Assembly: GCA_035610835.1 (NCBI GenBank)
Contig: CM069454.1
Span: 62,230,580 to 62,294,579, forward strand
DNA length: 64,000 bases
Origin: Ophiura sarsii
Taxonomy: Eukaryota; Echinodermata; Ophiuroidea; Amphilepidida; Ophiuridae
Direction: 5' to 3'
The notes under the pieces are model-generated. The model searched no databases, was not told where the DNA came from, and saw only the letters and a program-made list of their open reading frames with translations. Position 1 is the first letter of the stretch. The number at the start of each line of letters is the position of its first letter. A program made the translations under genes and the position numbers. Of this stretch, positions 42,194 to 53,300 are shown in pieces.

Positions 42194-42582
42194 TGCAACA
42201 TGCCTGCTGCTGAGAGTCCGTTCCGCGAACGGTTACTAGGCTGCATGCGGCCATTTGCAGTCCGTCGCTAAGATGATCGACGTCCACCACCGTCCATCAC
42301 CGCCCTGCGAATGGGCGCGAAACGGGTGCGAAACGGATGCGAAACGGGTGCGAACGGGTGCGCCGTCCTTATACCGTCTTCATACCGGGCTCTCATCGTT
42401 CGCCGCCGCTTTTACTCACCCGCCAGGAGTTTTGAGCATGTTCAAAACTCCGGTGGCCGGCAAAGTCCCCTGAACGTGTTCAACGGACGGGAAACGGCTC
42501 ACCGTGTGTGCCGCCGTCCGCACCCATTTTTCACACGGTAAGGGGCCGCTCAGCTCACACGGATACATGTGAGGGCCCCATT

Positions 42583-43470
42583 TAAGCAGAGAACGGTCTG
42601 TAAAGCAGAGAACAGTCTGTAAAGCAGAGAACGGTCTGTAAAGCAGAGAACGGTCTGTAAAGCAGAGAACGGCCTGTAAAGCAGAGAACGGTCTGTAAAT
42701 AAGTGTAATGTACAGAAAGGTGTGTATCTTCTATTTCTCTCTCACTCTCTCTTTCTCTCCCCGGTAGTAGGTCAACGCTACGGGAGACGGTGGGGGATTA
42801 AGATGGGAGGAGTTAAGGTGGTGTTAATGTGGGTTGGGGTTATTGTGGGGGTTAAGGTGGGGGATTAATGAAGGTGGGGTTAAGGGGGTTGGTTAAGGAA
42901 GGGGATTAAGGTGGAGGATTAATGTCAGGGTTGTGGGTTAAGGTGGTGGTAAGTTGGGGGTGTTAAGGTTGGGGGTTAAGGTGGGGGAGTTAAGATGGGA
43001 GGACGGTGAGACAGTGCCAGGGGTTCTTAATGTGAGCGGTCACGGTAGCGATTGCGGCCATGTTGCTGGAGCACTATCAGGGAGGGACTATATTAATTTT
43101 GGGACAGGAAACTCCTACTGCTATACTGTGCACAGGTGGTCGCGATTTGAATGCACCACAGCGCCACCAACTGTATCGGTCCATTCCCCGTAAGCACGTA
43201 AGCTATATGCGTACACATGCAGCTACCATCAACAGTGTCGGTCCAGCTTAGTTAATGTGCACCGTTCGGCAAGCGAAGTGCCAACCCCTGGCACTATCTC
43301 ACTTATTTACATAAAGCCCGTCTCCCGTAGCGTTGACCTACTACCAGGGAGAGAAAGAGAGATTGAGAGAGAAATAGAAGATACACACCTTTCTGTACAT
43401 TACACTTACAGACCGTTCTCTGCTTTACAGACCGTTCTCTGCTTTACAGACCGTTCTCTGCTTTACACCC
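42583..43470. repeat. Inverted array of an 18-bp GCAGAGAACGGTCTGTAA satellite
   Basis: Six copies of AAGCAGAGAACGGTCTGT (42583-42700), followed by GTACAGAAAGGTGTGTATCT, ACTCTCTCT and GGTAGTAGGTCAACGCTACG. The whole series is inverted at 43312-43470, with three satellite copies. The spacer 42780-43310 is rich in GGTGGGGGTTAAGG repeats. Confidence 0.82.
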
Positions 43471-43499
43471 AGACCGTTCTCAACATTTGAACTTTCCAA

Positions 43500-43900
43500 G
43501 ACTATTACACAGACCTTTCTACATTCTAGACACCTTTCTCTAAATTACTGAGACCTTTCTCGATTCTAGACAACTTCCTCAAAATTACTGAGACCTTTCT
43601 CCATTCTAGACACCTTTTTCTAAATTACAGAGACCTTTCTACATTCTAGACACCTTTCTCTGAATTACTGAGACCTTTCGCCATTTTCTAGTCACCTTTC
43701 TCTAAATTACTGAGACCTTTCTACATTCTAGACACCTTTCTCTGAATTACTGAGACCTTTCTCCATTTTCTAGTCACCTTTCTCTAAATTAAAGAGACCT
43801 TTCTACATTCTAGACACCTTTCTCTGAATTACTGAGACCTTTCTCGATTTTCTAGTCACCTTTCTCTAAATTACTGAGACCTTTCTCCATTTTAGACCAT
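43500..43900 (+). repeat. ~41-bp tandem repeat of ACCTTTCT units
   Basis: About ten degenerate copies of GAGACCTTTCTACATTCTAG plus ACACCTTTCTCTAAATTACT. It directly follows the inverted array. Confidence 0.8.
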
Positions 43901-44029
43901 TTTGACCCCTTTGGCCGCCCATAGACGGGGAGGCATGCGAGGGACATAGAACGTTTGGAGTTTATTGGACGTTGGTCAGGATACATACGCGTACATGTAC
44001 GTACGTTGACTAGAACCGATCTTTTGGAG

Positions 44030-44735
44030 GTAACTAGTATAACTTCTTTCTGGCATAGGCCTATATAAAAACCCAATATTGATCGGAAATAAAGTGATTG
44101 CTTTTTATTTCAATAAAATATTGGTCAAAAGTACACACCAAATCGCACCCAATGGGTTCAAATTTTAAAAAAAAATCAAATTCTGAGCGGGGGGCACATC
44201 ACCCCTCAGACTCCCCCTGTTCGAGCTTTTAAATCATCTATACTTAAATCAAGAAAATATCAGTATAATATGTTCAACTTCTTTCGTGCATTGATAAAAA
44301 CAAAATATTGATTGGAAATGAAGAGGTAGCTTTTTGATAAATGTTGGTCAAAAGTACATTCCCCCAGACTCCCCACTGTCCGAGCTTTTAAACCATCTAT
44401 ACATAAATCAAGAATATATCAGTATATGCTGATATACTTCTTTCATACATTGATAAAAACGAAATAATTATTGAAAATGAAGTGATGGCTTTTCAATACA
44501 ATATTGGTAAAAAGTATACACCAGATCGCACAAAATGAGTTTGAAAATTGAAAAATGTTCTACTTCTATGTGCCCCCCTCAGACTCCCCCCTATTCGAGC
44601 TTTTAAACCATCTGTAAATGAAGAATATAGCAGAATATGCTCAACTTCTTTCGCGGCCTTGATAAAAAACAATGAAGTGATGGCTTTTCAATACAATATT
44701 GGTCAAAAGTATACACCAGATCGCACCAAATGAGT
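44030..44735 (+). repeat. Degenerate ~160-220-bp tandem repeat
   Basis: Landmarks repeat in order: TTGGTCAAAAGTA at about 44122, 44345, 44504 and 44699, and CAGACTCCCC..TTCGAGCTTTTAA at about 44207, 44366 and 44580. Non-coding. Confidence 0.7.
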
Positions 44736-44917
44736 TTTTGTGGCTAAACATGAATTTAGTGGCAAAAATATGCCCATGTTACATCAGAATTTTGGTCGAA
44801 CGAGGGAAAACGCTCTTGTATTTCCGAAGATATCGAAAATAAAATAATAAAGTTAGGGCTATTCATGCTATTCCAGCGTGGTGTTAGATTGGTTTCTGTT
44901 ATCATCGACTCTCTACA

Positions 44918-45091
44918 CACTTATAAAACTCGCCCATTGCTTGTGTGTTGGATTTCGATCACGACAGGAGCATGCGCAGATGCGATTTTTGTGTAAGTGG
45001 TCTGTGATTTTGTCAACATTAAATTTTTACTGTGATGTGATTTGTCGATCTGCATTAAATGCAAAAAGAAACAACGCCCCCGGCTGGCCTC

Positions 45092-45127
<36 letters not shown>

Positions 45128-45528
45128 TACCAATTGCGCCACGGCGGCGGTTACCTACTAGACTGTTTTGGTTTGTCATGTTCACCCGTACACTTCCCCG
45201 TACACTTTCTTGCAAAGTCGGGCATCGTTTTTTCTCAAATGTTGCTTGCATATTGCAGTTGCTGTCACCTTAAATACATGTGCTGTCAGTTGAACTTGGA
45301 ACCAACGTTTAATTTGAACTGTCTATTTTCAATAAAAAAAATACTCCAATACGGGAAAAAATTCACAAAAGCTCACAGACAACAAATAAGCACATCATTT
45401 TACTCGACCTAGAATTTCAACCCTACCATTTTGGCGTTACGAAAATATCGATGATGTGAGTGACGTCATTTAATGAGCTCATTAGCATAATTTATGTCCG
45501 TGAAATGTACAAAACAGTTTTTTAAGTG
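44918..45528. mobile_element. CAC-ended transposon carrying a tRNA-Asn-like gene, copy 2
   Basis: Ends CACTTATAAAACTC and (complement) CACTTAAAAAACTG, flanked by the 5-bp duplication CTACA (44913-44917 and 45529-45533). The interior aligns with copy 1 throughout, including the tRNA-like gene and the terminal GACGTCATTTAATGAGCTCA block. Confidence 0.88.
45075..45148 (-). tRNA. tRNA-Asn(GTT)-like gene inside the CAC-ended element, copy 2
   Basis: Same structure as copy 1 with anticodon GTT, A box intact, B box GGTTCGAGGCC and a T5 terminator. The acceptor stem has one G-G mismatch (4-69). The D stem carries GGTAAGCGC where copy 1 has GGTTAGCGC. Probably a pseudo-tRNA maintained by transposition. 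Confidence 0.7.
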
Positions 45529-46119
45529 CTACATAGATATCACGGTTGCCCCCCCCCCCCCCCCCCCCCCCCCCGTTGGGTCCGCCCACCGCCGCGCCAG
45601 GCTCAGAGAATTGGAAGTTTGCGCTAATTGGTTCATTGATGAAAGTTTTCCCAGAGACCAGCGTATTATAAATAAGGCATATTAACAGACCTTGACAACT
45701 ATATCCATGCATCGTAGTCCAAATCTAGTAAATTATAGTAATTTATTGAAACTGATTTAATTTGGCGCAAAGGAATCGGGAAAGGAATACAGATATGATG
45801 TGCATAGATATGATACGAGGTGTATTTTTTTGATAAATTTAATATTCTTTGATTAGAAAAAAGAACTCATTTATTTTGCATGGGTGAAGGGTCCTTTGTT
45901 TTACGGTGGCCCCTGGAATCTAAAAATAATTGGTATTTATTATTCCGCTAATATTGAAAATTTACATTAAGAAATAATCTACAATTCAAGAATGATATTT
46001 ATCTATGATAGGATTTAGTAACATTTTTGACGCATCATTATCACATTTATTGAAAAGTTAAGGCCATGTTTTTGAGCTAAATAATGTTTTTTTTCCCGCG
46101 ACCTATTTGTATTGCGGAA

Positions 46120-46416
46120 TTAGGGAGGGTGTAATTCGTCAGCACCCATCCCGTCAAAACGTGCTTGTTGGCCCGGCATTGTTGTTTTGTTATGGTTGCT
46201 TGAAGACGTGTGTAACAGATAGCACTCGTAAATTCCCACGTGCGGCCAATCAATTGACTGGATTGTAATAACTGAACCACTTGTAATAATGTGAGTTACA
46301 ATCCCCATTGCTCCGTTAACTAAACCCTGTTCCGTTAAAAGATTTCTCAATAGCATGATTCGTGTATTTTTGGAAATATGCAAAGCTCTTTTATTTATTA
46401 AGTTTCGACTATTCAA
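46120..46416 (-). pseudogene. PIF1-like helicase fragment, probably from a Helitron or a decayed host copy
   Basis: The minus-strand frame reads ISKNTRIMLLRNLLTEQG followed by LVNGAMGIVTHI. This matches the C-terminal VMLLRN...GLVNGAMG block shared by PIF1 helicases and Helitron Rep/Hel proteins. Walker A and B motifs and the terminal helicase motif are absent, so only about 100 codons remain. Helitron origin is inference; no Helitron 3' hairpin was identified. Confidence 0.6.
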
Positions 46417-46470
46417 AAAAATTATACCAATTTACATTCACAATCTTGGCGGAACACTGATCTATCTATA

Positions 46471-46690
46471 TACACTGCAAAAACTGCAGAACGTGTTCAA
46501 ATGTAACAGCTTGAGAACATGTTCTGAACATGTTCTGAACATGTGTTCTGAACACGTTCAGAACATATCCAAGAACACATTCAGAACATGTTCTAAATCT
46601 GTTACATTTTGAACATGCCCTGGAACACCTGGAGAACACACTGTGAACATGTTCAGAACGCGTCATGTGTTCTGCACTTTTTGCAGTGTA
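46471..46690. mobile_element. TA-flanked MITE rich in GAACATGTTC decamers
   Basis: TACACTGCAAAAACTGCAGA inverted as GTTCTGCACTTTTTGCAGTGTA, TA at both ends. Four exact GAACATGTTC copies (46515, 46526, 46584, 46645) and several near copies fill it. It lies next to the PIF1 helicase fragment. Confidence 0.72.
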
Positions 46691-48290
46691 AGTGTTTATA
46701 ATGCAAACTTGTTGGAAGCTATTTATAAACAGGCATTGAGGAAAACAGAAAAAACCATAATGTCTCTACAAAATAGGTACCTTCAGGTTGCATATAGACC
46801 TTTGGCCAGTAGTGTATCATGCATAAAGAACAATGCACAAAGAATTCAACCATTAATGTAACGCCTATAGCCCCGATTTAATTTATGGTATGAATTGCCA
46901 ATGCAATTCCCTAAACGTTAAATGTGAGTCATTATATTCTAGTGTAACATTTGTAAAAAAGATCTTATATTTATCTACTGTCTGCAAAGATTATTTATAA
47001 AACAAAATAAATTCATTACAATTAGTATCTCATTTGTATTATTTGTATTATTTACAAAAACATTATAAGTGCTGACTGAAACTTCAATACCCCAAACTTC
47101 TCTGAAATACATCAAAGCTCCAGTTCAATGTCTCTATGATATGAAAAATCTATACAACACTATTCTATATAACACTATCAACTCAGCTAAACCAAAACGA
47201 GAAGTCCCACTCAAAAGGTATCTTACTTAAATTGTCCTAAAAGTCGACATTGTATAGGTAACATCTTTCTGGCTCACTAATTCGACAAAATTAGTTCCAT
47301 AATGCATAAATTTATTTGTAAAGAGGAAATAAATGATATTACACAGTAAGAGAAATTGAAAGATTTACAATGTAATATCCAAAATATATCATCTTATAGT
47401 CTAAAGCTGAAAAATGAACCAGTTTGTCCACTGTCAAAAATTATACCGTTTTTAATAAGTTCTATAAAATGTCATGCGGTGTGCTTGTGTCACTTGGCTC
47501 AGCAGTTTTTCGATGAAATAATGGCCCCAAAGTATATACACCGCCATGTAGATCGTCTGCCTCTGAACCCAGACGTCACAAATTCAACCCCTGGGGGAGT
47601 GGGGGCACTTTTCCCCTCGCTATTTGGCCACGAAAAAAATCTTTGGAAAAGGTGCCACGGGAATTAGGGTTAATAAACCTTATTTACCTTAAAATACTAT
47701 ACAAACGTAGCACTATAATAGTACATTAGACTTTCATAGCGGAACCCGACGAGCTACAGCTGAGACTCCCAACATGTCCCCAAAGTGGAGTTCACCTCAT
47801 TGCAAGAAATTTTACCTGAAACTGGGATTTCCCTTTTAAAGGGAATTTTTATCCAGTATTGTATTGAGAAAACAGTCAAGAAACTTGGATGATGATTGCG
47901 AACGATAACTGTAATCCCCATATTATTCTAAATTATCAATCTGTAGATAAAACATTGACTCTGCAATATTCAGAGTAATCTTCACAAACTAATTAATTCT
48001 TACAAACTAATTGAGCTCCATCTTGAATTAAATGGTAAGGTTTGGTTATAGGTTACATAATATTAATAATAACGATAAATTACATTTGTGAAGCTCATAC
48101 ATGTAATACAAAAGTTCTGACGCGCTGTACAAAACAAGATTTAAAAAGCACACATATACAGATATTGCACCATTTTGAATCTAATGGAAGGTTGGGTTAT
48201 AGGTGATTTCCCCGCTACATTAATGTCTCATATACCATATTAAACATACGGTTCGGCAGCGCATTAAGTCACCTTGTCAAGCGTGCGCAT

Positions 48291-48325
<35 letters not shown>

Positions 48326-50137
48326 ATGCGCTTTATCTGGTCGTTGATCTTATCTTGCTCCTGCTTCCATCGCTACAAGCGAAGACTGGTGCAGAAGTTG
48401 TCCTGGCGCGTCTTAAATAATAATGCCTCCAAATTTGCAAATGAGGATCTCAGGTTGTATAGAATATGCACAGGTTCTTCTCTCCCGATAACCTGTAAGG
48501 TGTGTCAGGTCCCACCTTGAGGCTCTGTCGTCTTTTTCAACAGCAACCCGGACTAGTTTTTGGAGCCCAAAGGCTTAAAAAATTAGTTGTTACCAGAATT
48601 AGGTAATATAAGGACCATTCCTCCGCCTTCAAAAAAGGGGAGGGGGTATAGACAAGTTTCCCCATTGTCAACTTGTTTGGAGATAATTTGAAGACTCAGG
48701 GATTGAAATCCCATTTATTGATTGGTGAATATCAGAAATACTTATTATGTGGTCAAAGAAAATGTATTACTATTATTAAGTCAAACGAGAATTATTAATG
48801 TTTAGGTCTAATTGGTATTCTACTATTCTAGTATATAATTATGCCAACTATTGTCTGGCGTTGGTTGCCTGCCTCAAATTCCCAGAATTAATTTAAAAAA
48901 ATTGTTCAATGATAGACCTTTACAATTGATTTAACAATTGATTAACGCATACTCTAAAAGTAAGCATTGATAAAAAGTAGGCCAAGTTCAAAGGTCATGA
49001 GTGCCTTCCAAATTGATAGTTTCGTACTTTTGTCGGAAATTAACGTTTTTGTACTATTATCTAGAATGTCCGAATCCCAGGGCATCTTGGCTATAATAAA
49101 TGAATAATCAAATATTTTTCAATGCAATGTACATGTATTATAAACGTGCCGAATACTGGCCGAATTATTGATTGATATATTAAAATACTCTTGGTACAAG
49201 ACTAAGATGCTACTATCCTACTTCTGACTGACGTGCTCTTCAATTTTCAATGTCTAAGGGTAATCCAATAATTAATGCATTTGGTGTTCTAAGATGCCTT
49301 AAATAAGTGATAGCTTCATTTTTAAATCAAATTTAGTTAATTTGATACAAATAATGACGATTAATTACCTTTAATGAGTATTAATTATTCGTATTCACTA
49401 ATGACCCGACCTATCTCCGTAACGAATTTCGACCATTTTGCGACCGTGCGCGCAGGATATCTGGAAAACTTAAAGGGCTAGGACCTTCAAATTTGACCAG
49501 AATAATGTTAATAAGATAAGCTTTAAATGAAGTAGAATGGAGACTCTAACCCTATGAGAACATATTTGTTTACATCTCCTTAACCAAAAAAAATATTATT
49601 TTCTGGTGAACACAAAATCAAATACTTACCTTAGTTAATAGTGTCCAATTGCTTAGATCAAATACTTACCTTAGTTAATAACAAAGAAGCTGCGTCGGCA
49701 TTAAATAATATCAAATAAATTAGTTAATAGTGTCCAATTGCTTCCATAGCCTTATCAATCAGCTTTCATTTGCTATTTGTCCCAATACTCTACGATAAAT
49801 AGTTTTTGAGATATCTTGCGCGCATGGTGTCCTCGTAGTAAAAAAGATGATCCAAGATGGCCGCCGTTTCCATTGCAACGGGTCACATGACCGACCAAGT
49901 AGCGATATTTTTTTAATCTACAACACTTATAAGTACATACCCAACTAACATTAACAGTACCTTTAATATTGGAGAAAAATCAGTTTTAGTAAAATGTGCT
50001 CTCAACCCCTACTTAATTCCCCCTTAAACTAAACTCATTACACCAACTGCATGCCTTAAATAATCACTCAACCGTACCTGTTGCAAGCTGACGTTCAGAT
50101 CGTGTAGTATTAAAAATACATGTGCTTTTGAGGTCGA

Positions 50138-50341
50138 TATCTATTGTATATCATTAGGGCCATAACAAAAATAAATACATGTATACAGTAACGCCGTATT
50201 CTCGTACTATAAACAATCTTTTAAACAACGTGTTTAACAAAACACGGTTTTAAACTCCGCGAAGCTCGTCCCCAGAGTTGTCGTGCGTTACTGTATACAG
50301 GTATTTATTTTTGTTGTGGCCCTAATGGATTACAATAGATA
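50138..50341. mobile_element. Short MITE with 56-bp terminal inverted repeats
   Basis: 50138-50193 (begins TATCTATTGTATATCATTAG) is inverted at 50286-50341 with few mismatches. The 92-bp centre contains TTTAAACTCCGCGAAGCTCG, a relative of which lies alone at about 56010-56035. Confidence 0.75.
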
Positions 50342-50395
50342 GTTGCGTATATAGTATAGAGGCTAACTCTCATACGAGGCCTAGTTAAGGCGAAT

Positions 50396-53300
50396 CGTTC
50401 AACCGGTGTACCTTCTCAAATCTGATCACATAGGTAGTTAGTATAGACCCTCTAGATAAGTGCCAGGTAGTGAGTCAATCCTAATTGTGGTGTCACATTT
50501 TTTTTACGGGCCTTTTTGGTTGGCGGGGCAACCGCCAACCTTATAGCATCAGATTGCATATTCTTGGACATTTAGGTCTTTCTACATATACATGGAGGCT
50601 GCCATTTTGTTTTTAGTATATGGAAAATTGTCTAAATTATTTTGCAGTCTTTGTAAATTACATGTACCTATGCAGTTTATTTTAACAGTCCTGCAGTCTG
50701 TGATGGAGTCAAAGCTATATTTGTTTAGCCTTGATGATTCTATCAGAGATATGTTATTAGACTCCCAACAGAGAGACATAATAGCTTATCTTGTTTGACT
50801 AAAGAGAAATCTCCAACTGTCCAGATGTTATACACATTACAATTGTGGTCTCAGATACTACTGAAAAGCTCAGAGTGTCAATTGTGTCATAAAACATGGT
50901 CAAGGTTTGCATGAAATATCTATGTGTATGAAAAATTTCGCGACTGGCTAGGATTGGTGAAATTGTCATGCTCACAAGCTTTTAGTATTCTAATAGCACA
51001 TACACAGCCAATCCAGAATTCCACAAATTTCACTTATTGTACAGCTTCAGAGTGCTGATAATTTGACAGACTGCTGATAATTTTACATCGTAAATAACCT
51101 GATTAATTACAGCGCTGCAATTATTAGCCAACTTGGTGTGTGTGTGTTCAGTAGATGATTGTCTAAGTCTGTATCTGTGCTTTCATGGTCTGGGATGATT
51201 GTTTAAGTCCTGCTGAGTGAGAGGTGTCCTACTGTGAAAGTGGTGTGTAGATGATGATTTATCTTTATCAGTGTTGCTTGAATCCAAACTTAAAACTTCT
51301 ATTAGTATCATTTTAAAATGAGGAAAGTGTTGCGAGTCACAACCCAAATTATATGTATTAACAGAAAAGTAATTGTCTTGACTTTATTGTCTTGTTTTTA
51401 TAATACATTAAATAAAGACGAGTGTAAAATAAAAGTATTATGTGTGATCAATTGTAATCAACATGAGTGGTAGGTTTTAGCCAATGTATAAACACAACAG
51501 CTCAGCAAAAGCCATGCATGGATGAAACAGCAAAAACAGTCCAAGGCATTAGTCTTTGAACAGTCCAACTGTAAGAGGTGTCCTACTGTGAAAATGGTGT
51601 GCATTATATATTGGGGTGTCCTACTGTGCATAGAATTGTAAAACAGAGTTATGCCACATAAATCAGCACTAATTCTAGTACTGTCAGATTAGTTGATCAT
51701 CTATGCGCTTGCTTCTTCTGCCACATAATTTTAGCAACTAAAAGCCGTATTTACAAATGTTGCTATTTTTGCTCTTTCTATTTGCCTTATATCGCAATTT
51801 CCTTTTGACCGCCAACTTTCCATTTCAATGGAATTTTTATTAAAGAATGTCTCATTTAATATAAATCATCATATCTATGCTTAATTTTAACCGAATTGCG
51901 TGATTCAAAATATGCCAATTGATAACCGTTAATAATTCACTGCAGCTGTGTATCACACTAATAATTCGAAATACTAATACCGTATAACATATCCATTTGA
52001 CTAAATATTACCATGTTTTTTTGCATACTATTTTCAAATTCAGCAAAGTTTATTTAGAAATAATTATAATAAGTTATTTATCATTAAATGTTATTGTATT
52101 GGTAGTCAAACATGTTGTTGTCATATTGGAAATAAATTGGACAGATGTTAACTTCACATGTTTACATGCTGGTTTTTCAAAGTGTCCCATATAACAGTGG
52201 AATTTGATCGTTTTAGGTGAGAGGAAATATTAATTAATTGTCACATCATTGCGTTTAATCAACGAAAATATGTTATCGTGGTAGGCATGGATATGGTATG
52301 AACCTCTCTCATCTTGGTCCGAAATAGTTCTTCTCGACTAGCTTCGATTATGGTCTATCCAGACCAATGACATGACAAGAAAGCATTTCATTTTTGATAT
52401 ACTATTATACAGCTTAACCCATATTTGTGAAGTATGTCTTAGAAGTCACCTCGTAGGTGACTTGTATTTAATTTAATTGAAAGCATTTTAGGAGTTGTTG
52501 CTTGCTTGCTTAAAGGCAAAGGTCCACTTTGGCTAGTTCACCCAGAGTGAACTGGCTTACACCTGTTCTTTTGGTGACAGATGAAATGGAGTTAAGAAAT
52601 CTCAACCTTGAGATATTCCCAAAGGATATGGCTGGTAAGAGTGGACCTAAGGGTTTAACTCGGTGGTGTCCCCGATCTACGATGGCTCTCCACACTTTTG
52701 CATTACATTCCCATAACGCTAGTATTAGTAAGTTCCACCCCAGAATTACATCCATCCAACAAGCATTGACCGCATGCTGGGGGACCTTGAGTGTGGCAGC
52801 GGTGGAACTGGTAGCAAACCCGTAGGCGCTGCAGTTTTGTTACATGAATTAGCACACGTGGTGACTTTCAGCCAGATTTGGGCTAGTTTTAAAACTAAAA
52901 TCTGCCCTTCAGATAATATAATGTGATTTTTTCCCTCGAAATTTGAACTTTTGTTTTTACAAAATATGATATAGCACTAGTTTCGATGACAAATTGAAGT
53001 TAAAAGTTAGAATTTCTTAACACAACAACATTTTTCAAACGTAATATAATAGGGCTTCTAGTTACCCCCCCCCCCCCCCCCCAGACTAAAGAGCCTCGAG
53101 CCATGCTTAGGACAGCGGTGGAAATGGTAGCAAGCACGCTGGCAAGACAGGTGGTGTGAAAGAAATCAGATAAATGGTGTAGGAGGGGATGATTTATTAC
53201 CCTGGATAACGCATCAAAGCCGTGGTCAAGAAAGTTGGATAACATACAGGGAACGGAACCGTTTGTCATTTATTGCTGTCTTTATGTTACTTGTCTCCAA

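Noticed and set aside
45059..45273. Open frames reading PAGLEPPTFRLTAERA and WPRTTNLSVNSRTRLP (also at 36030-36245)
   Set aside because: These are translations of the tRNA-Asn-like gene and its flank on the opposite strand, a well-known kind of spurious protein.
47356..47667. 103-codon frame
   Set aside because: No family motif, no splice context and composition like the surrounding non-coding DNA.
52529..52825. 98-codon + strand frame
   Set aside because: The opposite strand reads AKVWRAIVDRGHHR, a retrotransposon C-terminus, so the + frame is a shadow.
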